A stretch of DNA of 40,688 nucleotides from Planctomycetota bacterium (GTDB taxonomy: Bacteria > Planctomycetota > UBA1135 > GCA-002686595). Shown here piece after piece: positions 9,236-16,177 of this stretch. Below the pieces are notes generated by a model. The model saw only the letters and a list, made by a program, of their open reading frames with translations, was not told the origin of the DNA and searched no databases. The DNA is taken from contig JAKVCD010000036.1 of NCBI GenBank assembly GCA_022446815.1, positions 1 through 40,688 on the forward strand, read 5' to 3'. How positions within the stretch are numbered: the first letter of the stretch is position 1; every line of letters starts with the position of its first letter. Position numbers and translations under genes: made by a program.

Positions 9236-9274
9236 GAGCCTAAGGCTCGGCATTTGCCCCGAGGCAACCGAGCC
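9236..9274. repeat. Compound inverted repeat with two mutually exclusive stems
   Basis: Stem A pairs GGCTCGG (9244-9250) with CCGAGCC (9268-9274), continued after a 3-nt bulge by TTGCC (9254-9258) with GGCAA (9263-9267) around the loop CCGA: 12 bp in all. Stem B pairs GAGCC (9236-9240) with GGCTC (9244-9248) around TAA. The GGCTC segment is shared, so only one stem can form at a time. The element sits about 86-124 nt past the stop of the 9360-9932 gene and could end or process its transcript, but it lacks a T tract. Confidence 0.45.
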
Positions 9275-9359
9275 GTAATGAACACCGCAGCCCTGCCGCC
9301 TACTCACACAGGTGGCAACAAAGTAAGAGCTCTCGAGCCCCCCACCCAAGCCCCACCGC

Positions 9360-9932
9360 TCAGGAGGCGCCAGACGAGGAAGACTTTCGCAGCAGGACCC
9401 ACCCGCCTATGGACGCGAAGCCTATCAATGCTGGCGCGAGCCAGGCGAAGGAGAGTCGGGAACCAGGCCTTTCAGCAGAGTCGGCAGCATAGACCTCACC
9501 GACGCCGTGCCCACCCGAACCCATCGCGACCGCGCTCACACTGATCGAGGCGACGAGCTCATGGGTGAGCTCTGGAGCATTGCGCCCGCTCCGGTGCTTA
9601 ATCGTCTTCCAGATGCTGCAGTGCCCGTTCCTCCGCATCACCTTTGAGCTCACACGCCCCACGTGGTCCACCGCGCGCTGGCGCAAGATCTGACCTTCCG
9701 CTGATTGCGGATCTATCCCTCTCGCTACGAGATCCTGCATCTCAGGAGTAGCCTTAAGCACCTTAGCGTAATCCACCACTGCAGGGTTGGTGACTTGCCT
9801 GGGGTTGGAGACGCCACAGATGTTGTCCTGAGCTTCGGCACGCCAAGGCGCAGACCCAGCAGCCTCTTGCGCAGTCGCGCTAGACATAGAGAGCGAGCAA
9901 GCTATCACGATGACAGGCAGTGCTAGTTTCAT
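9360..9932 (-). CDS. Small exported protein with C-terminal membrane anchor, unknown function
   Basis: I place the start at the ATG at 9930-9932 because GGAG lies 6 nt upstream and the product then begins with a clean signal peptide (MKLALPVIVIACSLSMSSATAQ). The frame also allows an ATG nine codons earlier. The mature part has two Cys (NICGV and GHCSIW), an acidic/basic helical middle including ATPEMQDLVARG and KTIKHRSGRNAPELT, and a final hydrophobic helix (FAWLAPALIGFASIGGWVLL) followed by RKSSSS. The middle vaguely recalls YdbL/DUF1318-type small periplasmic proteins, but the match is too weak to name. It stands alone, with divergent spacing to the Rieske gene. Confidence 0.65.
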   Translation of the reverse strand: MKLALPVIVIACSLSMSSATAQEAAGSAPWRAEAQDNICGVSNPRQVTNPAVVDYAKVLKATPEMQDLVARGIDPQSAEGQILRQRAVDHVGRVSSKVMRRNGHCSIWKTIKHRSGRNAPELTHELVASISVSAVAMGSGGHGVGEVYAADSAERPGSRLSFAWLAPALIGFASIGGWVLLRKSSSSGAS

Positions 9933-10144
9933 AAGTTTCTCCGTGGATGGCCGCCTCATGGCTTGACGGCGACTACGAGGCTACCACGACAAGCCCCCGG
10001 AGACAGGGGGAACAAGCCCTCCGTGGGACTTCAGCGCAGGGTCAGCGGCCTGTATCTGCCATGAGCACCTTTCGCCCACGTTAACGCTGAACTTTCATCC
10101 ATCTGGCCTGGAGTACTGGGCCCTTATCTCGCACCCTCAAACTA

Positions 10145-11263
10145 ATGGACCCTGACAGCCTCACTGCAGAGCTTGAGCGCTTCTCGGCAGAGACCCCGAT
10201 CGAGCGCGCCTGGATGCCGCCATCGAGCTGGTATACCTCCCCGGCATTCCACGCGCTTGAGTCAGAGGCCGTCTTTCAAGACACATGGCAGCCCGTCGCG
10301 AGGCTCAGCGAGCTCAGCAGCGCCGGCTCATACGTCACCGGCCGCCTCGCAAACCAACCCTGGATCGTCGTCAGAGGTGATGACGGCGAGCTACGAGCCT
10401 TCCACAACACCTGCCGCCATAAAGGCCGCGAGGTCATGACAGGCTGTGGCACGTGCGAGGAGCTCGTGTGCGGCTACCACGCTTGGAGCTATGACAGCGC
10501 AGGGCGGCTCAAGAGCGCACCCATGATGGCTGGCGTGGAGGACTTTGACCGAGAGGCCATGGGTCTCAAGCCTCTTCAGGTCGAGGCTTGGGGCCTCTGG
10601 GCGTTCATTCACCTAGGGAGTCCTCCCTCCTCACTGGAGGTAGAGATGAGAGAGCTCAACGAGGGTCTCGGAGCCCCAGGCTGGGACAAGCTCACTTTCC
10701 ATGAAGAGAAGACCTGGCAGATCCGCTGCAACTGGAAGGTGGTCTGCGACAACTACCTCGATGGCGGATATCACATCCCGCACATGCACCCGAGCCTCGA
10801 CGCCCAGATCGAGATGGGCTCCTACAAGACCGAACTCTACGCCAAGCACTCAATCCAGACTGCCCCTCCGAACAAGGGCGACGACAGCAGGATCGCCATT
10901 GACCCCCAAGAGCGCATTGGGGACGCGGCCCGCTATGCGTGGGTGTACCCAAACATCATGATCAATCGCTATGGCCCCTGCCTTGACACCAACATCGTGA
11001 CACCGACCGGGCCCGACTCATGCGAGGTGAGGTATGAGTTCTTCTTCAATACGGACGGGGGCACTGAAGCCCAACGCTTCATCCAGGAGAGCGTCACACA
11101 GAGCGACGTGACCCAACGTGAAGACATAGAGATCTGCGAGTCTGTCCAGGCAGGCCTCAGCTCAAAGAGCTATGTAACGGGTCGCTACGCACCAAAGGTG
11201 GAGCTCGGCGAGCACCACTTTCACTGCCTCCTCGCCAGCTCCCTCAAACGAGCGCTCAGCTAG
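10145..11263 (+). CDS. Rieske non-heme iron oxygenase, alpha subunit (choline-monooxygenase-like)
   Basis: The 372-residue protein shows the complete Rieske [2Fe-2S] motif: C90-x-H92 and C109-x2-H112 separated by 16 residues. The catalytic domain follows with NWKVVCDNYLDGGYHIPHMH at 196-215. That segment holds the bridging Asp202 and iron ligands His210 and His215, and Asp327 in REDIEICESVQAGL is the likely third ligand. The NYLDGGYHIP pattern is closest to choline- and carnitine-type monooxygenases. It needs a reductase partner that is not in the window. Its stop overlaps the stop of the convergent oxidoreductase gene by 8 nt. The substrate is unknown; the neighbouring PhyH and Gfo/Idh genes suggest a shared oxidative route, by inference. 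Confidence 0.9.
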   Translation: MDPDSLTAELERFSAETPIERAWMPPSSWYTSPAFHALESEAVFQDTWQPVARLSELSSAGSYVTGRLANQPWIVVRGDDGELRAFHNTCRHKGREVMTGCGTCEELVCGYHAWSYDSAGRLKSAPMMAGVEDFDREAMGLKPLQVEAWGLWAFIHLGSPPSSLEVEMRELNEGLGAPGWDKLTFHEEKTWQIRCNWKVVCDNYLDGGYHIPHMHPSLDAQIEMGSYKTELYAKHSIQTAPPNKGDDSRIAIDPQERIGDAARYAWVYPNIMINRYGPCLDTNIVTPTGPDSCEVRYEFFFNTDGGTEAQRFIQESVTQSDVTQREDIEICESVQAGLSSKSYVTGRYAPKVELGEHHFHCLLASSLKRALS

Positions 11264-12380
11264 GGCCGCGCGGTACAGGCAGAGAGCGAGCAGCACCAGG
11301 GCGTACAGGTTCGCCAAGGTTGGCGCTCTCACAAGCCGCAAAGGCGAGCTCTAAGCCTCTCACGCATCGCTGCGCGCTGTGGCTCGGCTGCCGGCCATCC
11401 CGAACAGCGCACAAGAGCTCGGCCATCGCCCCCTCAAAGCCAGTGGTAAACCAATCCCCATCGAGCAGGACCTCAGCGCTCCCTTCGCTCCGACAAACCC
11501 AGACCCGCTGCTTGAGCAGATCTGAGCCCTCGGAGACCACAGCACCCTCTGAGCCCTTCAAGACCGTGACGTCTCTCTGGAGGTGAGGGCTGTCGCCATC
11601 AAAGCGCATGCGCACGCTGAGCCCAGGCCCGCTGAGCTCTACGGCTGCGATCATCGGCTGCGGGGAGCGCTGCCCAGGGGAGATGCCTACCTCTGCCCGA
11701 ACATCCGCGAACTCACGACCCTCCGTGAGGGTTGCCACAAAATCAAACCAGTGGATGCCGAAATCAAAGAGGACGAGGAAGGGCGTCCGATCGAACGAGG
11801 TCCCAACCGTCCACGAGTGATCCCACCGAATAGAGACCTCCACCTCTCTGAGCTCTCCGATCACGCCGGACTCCACCAGCGAGCGCATCGCACCAAGATG
11901 CGGAGCCCAGCGGCCGTTCTGATTCACTGCGAGGCATAGCCCTCGCTCAGCAGCGAGCCTCACAAGGGGTTGAACCTCTTCTAGGTCAAGCGCGAAGGGC
12001 TTCTGGCTGAGGACGTGACGACCAGAGAGCAGCGCATCACGAATCAATCGAGGGCGCTCTGCGGGATGCGTCGCAACGTCTACAACCTCGACATCAGCGT
12101 GCGCGAGGAGGTCTTCGTGACGGCTAAAGGTTTGCGCCTTCGGATAAAACTGTGCCGCGCGGGCATCAGCTTTAGAGACATCGCGATTACAAAGCGCAAC
12201 GACATCTAGCCCCATGCGGCGATACGCTGCGAGGTGCTGCTCGCTGATGCCGCCGCATCCGATCAAGCCGACCCTCGGTGAGGAGCCGATGAGGGGAGGC
12301 GGCCCAAAGCTGAGCTCTGGCAAGCTAAGGACATCGTCCCTGGCATTCGAACCGAGACCGTACCCCTCTCCAGCGCTCAA
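11256..12380 (-). CDS. Gfo/Idh/MocA family NAD(P)-dependent oxidoreductase
   Basis: The 374-residue protein has a Rossmann N-terminus with GLIGCGGISEQH at 38-49, the family's lysine motif as QKP at 126-128 (usually EKP), and DFGIHWFDF at 206-214 with the probable catalytic His210. About 35 residues precede the Rossmann fold, longer than usual. They contain no clear signal peptide, so the true start may be internal. The last of four genes in a leftward operon, it overlaps the previous Gfo/Idh gene by 4 nt. It probably oxidises or reduces a sugar or cyclitol-like alcohol with a nicotinamide cofactor. The two tandem copies may act on successive steps. Confidence 0.85.
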   Translation of the reverse strand: MSAGEGYGLGSNARDDVLSLPELSFGPPPLIGSSPRVGLIGCGGISEQHLAAYRRMGLDVVALCNRDVSKADARAAQFYPKAQTFSRHEDLLAHADVEVVDVATHPAERPRLIRDALLSGRHVLSQKPFALDLEEVQPLVRLAAERGLCLAVNQNGRWAPHLGAMRSLVESGVIGELREVEVSIRWDHSWTVGTSFDRTPFLVLFDFGIHWFDFVATLTEGREFADVRAEVGISPGQRSPQPMIAAVELSGPGLSVRMRFDGDSPHLQRDVTVLKGSEGAVVSEGSDLLKQRVWVCRSEGSAEVLLDGDWFTTGFEGAMAELLCAVRDGRQPSHSAQRCVRGLELAFAACESANLGEPVRPGAARSLPVPRGPS

Positions 12381-13453
12381 TCGATGAGCTCCACGGTCCT
12401 GCCAAGGGATGAGCTGAGAACAGCCGAGTCGACGATCTGCTGGCCGATTCTCGCCATCTCCACCGAGAGCGGCCCCTCCACGGGGAGTTCACCTTCAATG
12501 CAATGCACGAGGTACTGCACAGGGTCCTGAAAAGGGGGAGACAGCTGATCAACGGGGAGAATCTCCCCCTCCGGACATCCTCTCGTTTGGACCCTCACTG
12601 TCTCCTCATAGTCATAGCTCGTGATGGTCCCGTCAGAGCCGACGATCTCAAAGCCGCACTTGGGCTGAGGCTGATGAGTCCAAGGGTCCGTAAATGTTCC
12701 CCACCGGGTCTCAAACCGACACAGTCCTGTCTCGTAGCGCGCGACCGTGATGGAGTGCTCATCTACCTCCAGGCCGGCCGGTTGATCTGCGACGGTTGTC
12801 ACCGTGAGGGGGCTCACGCCGCCCATAAACCAAGTGCCTAGGGTCGCGCCGTACCCCAGGTAGTCCAAGAGCGAGCCGCCGCCCTTGTCTCGCTTGTAGA
12901 ACCAGCTCCTCGCCTTTTCATCAGCGCGGAACTCAGCCGTCGTCTCGATCTTCGCCTCAACGTGATAGAGCGGGCCCCGATTCCCGTCGTAATAGTTCAC
13001 GCTTTGGACGTCGCCTATCCGGCCTTCATCGATGAGACGCTTAGCCGTGACGTGCGGCGGATACCAAGCCAAGGGCCAGTTGACGCCGAGCTTGCCACCG
13101 CCACGACTCATCGCTCCAGCGATGGAGTCCGCATCCGCCAAGCTCGCCGCAAAGGGCTTCTCCAAGAGCACATGAACTCCGAATTCAGCGACCCGCTCCA
13201 CCCAGAGCGCGTGCTCCCCCGTAGCAGGGCAGAGGATCACGAGCTCAGGCTGAGTCGCCTCCATGCAGGCGCGCCAATCAGTGAAAACCGCGTCTGCAGA
13301 CAAGCCGAAGGCATCAACGGCGCTGTCCATCCGCTCAGGGCGCTCATCACAGACACCCACGAGCTCTACGCCGGGATGGTCGTGGGCAAATCGGAGGTTG
13401 TCCCCCATGTGCATATGGTCAAAGTTGACCCCTGCCACGCGTAGCCTACTCAC
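12377..13453 (-). CDS. Gfo/Idh/MocA family oxidoreductase, second copy with degenerate nucleotide loop
   Basis: The 358-residue protein aligns with the family through FGVHVLLEKPFAASL (EKP at 98-100) and DKGGGSLLDYLGYGATLGTW near 189-207. The N-terminal dinucleotide loop is VAGVNFDHMHMGD rather than GxGxxG. The His-rich loop HMHMGDN is distinctive and may bind cofactor differently. The C-terminal half fits the alpha/beta substrate domain. It overlaps both neighbours by 4 nt (PhyH upstream, Gfo/Idh downstream), so all should be made together. The two oxidoreductases are divergent in sequence and not recent duplicates. Confidence 0.85.
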   Translation of the reverse strand: MSRLRVAGVNFDHMHMGDNLRFAHDHPGVELVGVCDERPERMDSAVDAFGLSADAVFTDWRACMEATQPELVILCPATGEHALWVERVAEFGVHVLLEKPFAASLADADSIAGAMSRGGGKLGVNWPLAWYPPHVTAKRLIDEGRIGDVQSVNYYDGNRGPLYHVEAKIETTAEFRADEKARSWFYKRDKGGGSLLDYLGYGATLGTWFMGGVSPLTVTTVADQPAGLEVDEHSITVARYETGLCRFETRWGTFTDPWTHQPQPKCGFEIVGSDGTITSYDYEETVRVQTRGCPEGEILPVDQLSPPFQDPVQYLVHCIEGELPVEGPLSVEMARIGQQIVDSAVLSSSLGRTVELID

Positions 13454-14247
13454 AGCTCACTCTCTCTCTTGAGCTGCTCGAGCTGCCTAAGGCCGGTCGA
13501 AAGGACATCCTCATCAGAGAGGAAGGACATTGGCGTGTAGCCTGGATGATGATGCTGCTTATAAGGGTCATTGGTCCGAGTGTTGTAGCAGTTGATCAGA
13601 GAGAGCCGTGGCTCCGAAGAGCTGTTCTTGGCAGACCTGTGGAGCAAGTTAGCGTGAAAGAAGACCCCGTCTCCAGGGGAGAGGTCTAAGGGGACGACCT
13701 CCATTCGTCGGAGGACTTGCTGAACGCGCTCAGGCTCGGCGCAGACCTGATCATCCACCTCCACGTGGTCCATGCGCCCCAAAGCGTGGGACCCTGCAAC
13801 AACCTCAACGCAGCCGTTGTCCGGAGTCGCTCGCGTGATTGCGACCATACAGCTCGCCATGTCAGGCGAGAGGCAGCCGTTCTGGTACCAGTACCCATAG
13901 TCCTGATGCCACTCCCACGCGCCCCCTACGAGGGGCTCCTTGATCATCACCTTGTGGTGATAGTGGTATACCTCGTCACCCAACAGCAGAGAGACCGTAG
14001 CCGCGACGCGCTCGCAACGGACCGTGGCGCTGAAGACGTCGTCACGAAGCTCGTTCCGAAGAGACAACAGGGTCTCATTCCCCTCCGCGTCATGCCGAAT
14101 CAACCTGTTGGGATCTAACCCCAAAGTAGCCAGCGCGACCCCCCTCAAGACATCCACCTCAGCCTGATCAAAGAGCCCTGGCACGACAAAGAAGCCGCGC
14201 TCCCGAAAGGCGTCAGCGTCCGAAGAGCTGAGGCGATAACACCCCAT
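13450..14247 (-). CDS. Phytanoyl-CoA dioxygenase (PhyH) family Fe(II)/2-oxoglutarate oxygenase
   Basis: The 265-residue protein has the iron-binding H114-x-D116 in EWHQDYGYW and the distal His203 in NLLHRSAKN. Arg214 in EPRLSL fits the 2-oxoglutarate contact. The HQDYGYW segment recalls bacterial hydroxylases of small polar molecules such as ectoine as much as lipid hydroxylases. It probably hydroxylates a small substrate with O2 and 2-oxoglutarate. The start ATG shares one base with the Dabb stop (TGATG) and the stop overlaps the next gene by 4 nt. Three Cys in the core are unremarkable. Confidence 0.9.
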   Translation of the reverse strand: MGCYRLSSSDADAFRERGFFVVPGLFDQAEVDVLRGVALATLGLDPNRLIRHDAEGNETLLSLRNELRDDVFSATVRCERVAATVSLLLGDEVYHYHHKVMIKEPLVGGAWEWHQDYGYWYQNGCLSPDMASCMVAITRATPDNGCVEVVAGSHALGRMDHVEVDDQVCAEPERVQQVLRRMEVVPLDLSPGDGVFFHANLLHRSAKNSSSEPRLSLINCYNTRTNDPYKQHHHPGYTPMSFLSDEDVLSTGLRQLEQLKRESEL

Positions 14248-14570
14248 CAGGCTCTCCCAACGCCTCCATCAACGCTCGAGTCAAAGACACGCACCGAAGC
14301 CCAGTTAGAGCTGTTCTCTTCAATGAAGGCGTGATGCTCCGGGGCGTCCTGATATGCGTCATGAGACTCCCGGTCCAAGAAGACAACATGAAGGGCAACG
14401 TGAAAGTCTATGTCGTTCACCTCTCGCTCTAAGTCCTCCGCTCTCTCCCCGACGCTAAAGAAGACTACGCCGGCATGATCCCTGAGATAGGAGTGGCAAG
14501 AGCCAACGAGGGCCTGGACTGCTGACGGGGAGTTATCTCTGAGAGTGAAAAAGACGTCATGGGATAGCAT
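14247..14570 (-). CDS. Dabb (stress-responsive alpha/beta-barrel) domain protein
   Basis: I choose the ATG at 14568-14570 because AGGGAG lies about 9 nt upstream and the product then begins at the usual first strand ([12 protein letters not shown]). An earlier ATG in frame would add 28 residues that do not fit the family. The 107-residue product has the ferredoxin-like pattern: first strand, helix ([16 protein letters not shown]), [10 protein letters not shown], then [22 protein letters not shown] with the conserved His/Tyr-rich helix [12 protein letters not shown]. Dabb proteins are small dimeric barrels, some acting as enzymes on polyketide-like or small substrates. It leads the PhyH-Gfo/Idh operon and may bind or isomerise the pathway intermediate. 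Confidence 0.8.
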   Translation of the reverse strand: MLSHDVFFTLRDNSPSAVQALVGSCHSYLRDHAGVVFFSVGERAEDLEREVNDIDFHVALHVVFLDRESHDAYQDAPEHHAFIEENSSNWASVRVFDSSVDGGVGRA

Positions 14571-14740
14571 CCAAAGAGTCTCCCTAGAACCCGAAGAGAC
14601 CGCAACCAAGCCACACCTAAACAGCCGCATGTGAGCGCTAAAAGCAAACGACACCCAAGCCAGCGCTCACCCACCATGGAAGAAAAGTGCCCCCATGCAA
14701 CCTTTCCTACTTCCCACAATATCTGGCTCCAATGGGCGAG

Positions 14741-14953
14741 ATGACCACAAACAGAGCGGTACGTGCGGCCACTGGCCGACCCTAGAGCGAGTGGTTCCAG
14801 GTGCTGGAGACCGCAACGGTCAAGGATGCAGAGGAGGCAGCAGTTCAAGCCTGGATGACCGAGCATCACACCGAGATCGGAGGATGGTGGTGTGAAGTCA
14901 TTACAAGGCGCTGGGCCTCCCAGAGGTCATCTACCGTCACTGAACCCGCCTAA
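14741..14953 (+). pseudogene. Small W-rich gene interrupted by an in-frame TAG at a conserved Trp position
   Basis: A frame of 71 codons runs from ATG (14741; an in-frame ATG also lies at 14732) to TAA (14951-14953) with a single internal TAG at 14783-14785. Around it the peptide reads AATGRP-stop-SEWFQVLE and continues EEAAVQAWMTEHH and GGWWCEVITRRW. From memory this matches a family of short proteins, found alone or joined to SRPBCC domains, with TGxxWxEWFxxL...AxWLxxxH...GWWxQxVT. The TAG falls where that family has Trp, so one G-to-A change from TGG explains it. The last 56 codons are otherwise intact. It converges on the SGNH gene, ending 9 nt from that stop. It is a recent pseudogene, amber read-through or a base error. 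Confidence 0.6.
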
Positions 14954-14962
14954 GGGAGCCGT

Positions 14963-16084
14963 TCAACGGAAGAGCTTTGCTGCCTGAACTGCATCAGCAA
15001 TGAGCACAGCCTTCGCCCTGTTGCCAGGAGGACGCATGTGGACATAGTCTGCGAAGAGCTTGTCATACTCCGCGGGGTCAGATTGGAACAGCCCAGCGGC
15101 GTCGGCCAAGACAACTCCCTCCGAAGCGGAGACCTCTTCCATGACGGCGTTGTTATCAGCCGTACCATCACCCAATGTCTCCAGCCACCGCTCCGGCATA
15201 CCGCCAGCCTTCGCGCTGTATGGCATCGTCATCAAGACTGGAGTAGCCCCGTCGGAACGAACTAGCCTGCAGAGGCGGATCAGATTCTCGCGGTAACCAG
15301 ACAGCGTGTCTGGGCTGAGCTCCTCTTCGAACTGAACCGGAACCCCATCAACTCTTCGAATCACCCTCTCGCGGATCCCAACGAGAGCTTGGTCCTGGAG
15401 CCGAGACGCTGCCCACAAGTCGCTCCAAGAAATGAGCGCAGCGTCAAGCTCGCTGAGCTCCACATCCCGCCACTGGACTCGATAGTGCGAGTAGTCGGCG
15501 CGATATCCTGGATAAAGACGCGGCCAGACATCATTCACTGAGTGATGGATCACGACCAAGTCAGGCTCGAAGCGACTGACAAGGATCGAATAATTGACTA
15601 AGGACTCCGCGGTGGTCCAACCGTTCACCCCAAAGTTCATCACCTCCACCTCTCGCTTAAGGCGTCGGCCTAGGATCCTGGACAAGAAGATCGGGTAGGT
15701 TCCATCTCTCTCCGCCTTCACGCCGTCTTGTGTCGTGGAGCCCCCCAGACAGGCCACCCGCAAGACACCCCTCGGCGCATCCAACTCCCACTCCTTGTCC
15801 GCAAACCCGTGAGAGTTGATGCCCTCTCCCTGGAGCGTGTAGCCAACGAAGGCCTTGGGGGAAAACATCCCGCGGAGGCCCGTACCAACGTGCTCACGGA
15901 ACGCGTCAATGCGCTCATGCCCAGGCGCCCAGGATTTACCCATCAGCCCTAAAGAAGCTAACCCACGATATCCGAACTCGAGCCCGCTCAGCGCAAGGAC
16001 GAAGCCTGCGGCGGTGGCCGTCAACCGGTACAAGCCCCTCTTGAGGCCCGAGGACGCCTCCATGTCTTCAAGATCTCGCTCCAC
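14963..16084 (-). CDS. Membrane-anchored SGNH/GDSL-type hydrolase
   Basis: The 373-residue protein has one N-terminal helix near 20-42 (TATAAGFVLALSGLEFGYRG) and an exported catalytic domain. Block I is CLGGSTTQD with the nucleophile Ser116. FGVNGWTTAES at 151-161 gives the Gly/Asn oxyanion region, and HHSVNDVW at 180-187 holds the family's N-D pair. DYVHMRPPGNRAKA near the C-terminus supplies Asp346 and His349. All catalytic blocks are present. Such enzymes remove acyl or acetyl groups from surface carbohydrates or lipids. It is the last gene of a leftward group, 93 nt after the PA14 protease gene. The substrate is unknown. Confidence 0.85.
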   Translation of the reverse strand: MERDLEDMEASSGLKRGLYRLTATAAGFVLALSGLEFGYRGLASLGLMGKSWAPGHERIDAFREHVGTGLRGMFSPKAFVGYTLQGEGINSHGFADKEWELDAPRGVLRVACLGGSTTQDGVKAERDGTYPIFLSRILGRRLKREVEVMNFGVNGWTTAESLVNYSILVSRFEPDLVVIHHSVNDVWPRLYPGYRADYSHYRVQWRDVELSELDAALISWSDLWAASRLQDQALVGIRERVIRRVDGVPVQFEEELSPDTLSGYRENLIRLCRLVRSDGATPVLMTMPYSAKAGGMPERWLETLGDGTADNNAVMEEVSASEGVVLADAAGLFQSDPAEYDKLFADYVHMRPPGNRAKAVLIADAVQAAKLFR

Positions 16085-16177
16085 TAAGAGACTTCATCGG
16101 TCAGCGAAACAGCGCCGTTGGCAGAGAGCGGCCTCGTTGACAGAGGTGTCCCATCGCCGGGCACGACAGGCCCCAAC

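Larger units (their letters stand above)
8965..9359. other. Intergenic region with promoter, leader and two folded elements
   Basis: No reading frame in these 395 bases looks coding. The stretch separates two leftward genes. It holds a sigma70-like promoter (9117-9145), a nested stem structure in the deduced leader (9022-9076) and a separate compound inverted repeat (9236-9274). The 8965-9020 segment is rich in G runs on the plus strand, which are C runs in the leader RNA. Confidence 0.6.

Noticed and set aside
9185..9544. 119-residue plus-strand frame across the spacer
   Set aside because: Arg/Pro/Ala-rich without domain, overlaps the exported-protein gene antisense, and crosses the inverted repeat.
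14465..14869. 134-residue leftward frame over the Dabb gene and spacer
   Set aside because: It lies in another frame than the well-supported Dabb gene, is Leu/Cys/Trp-rich without motif, and crosses the plus-strand small gene at 14741-14953.
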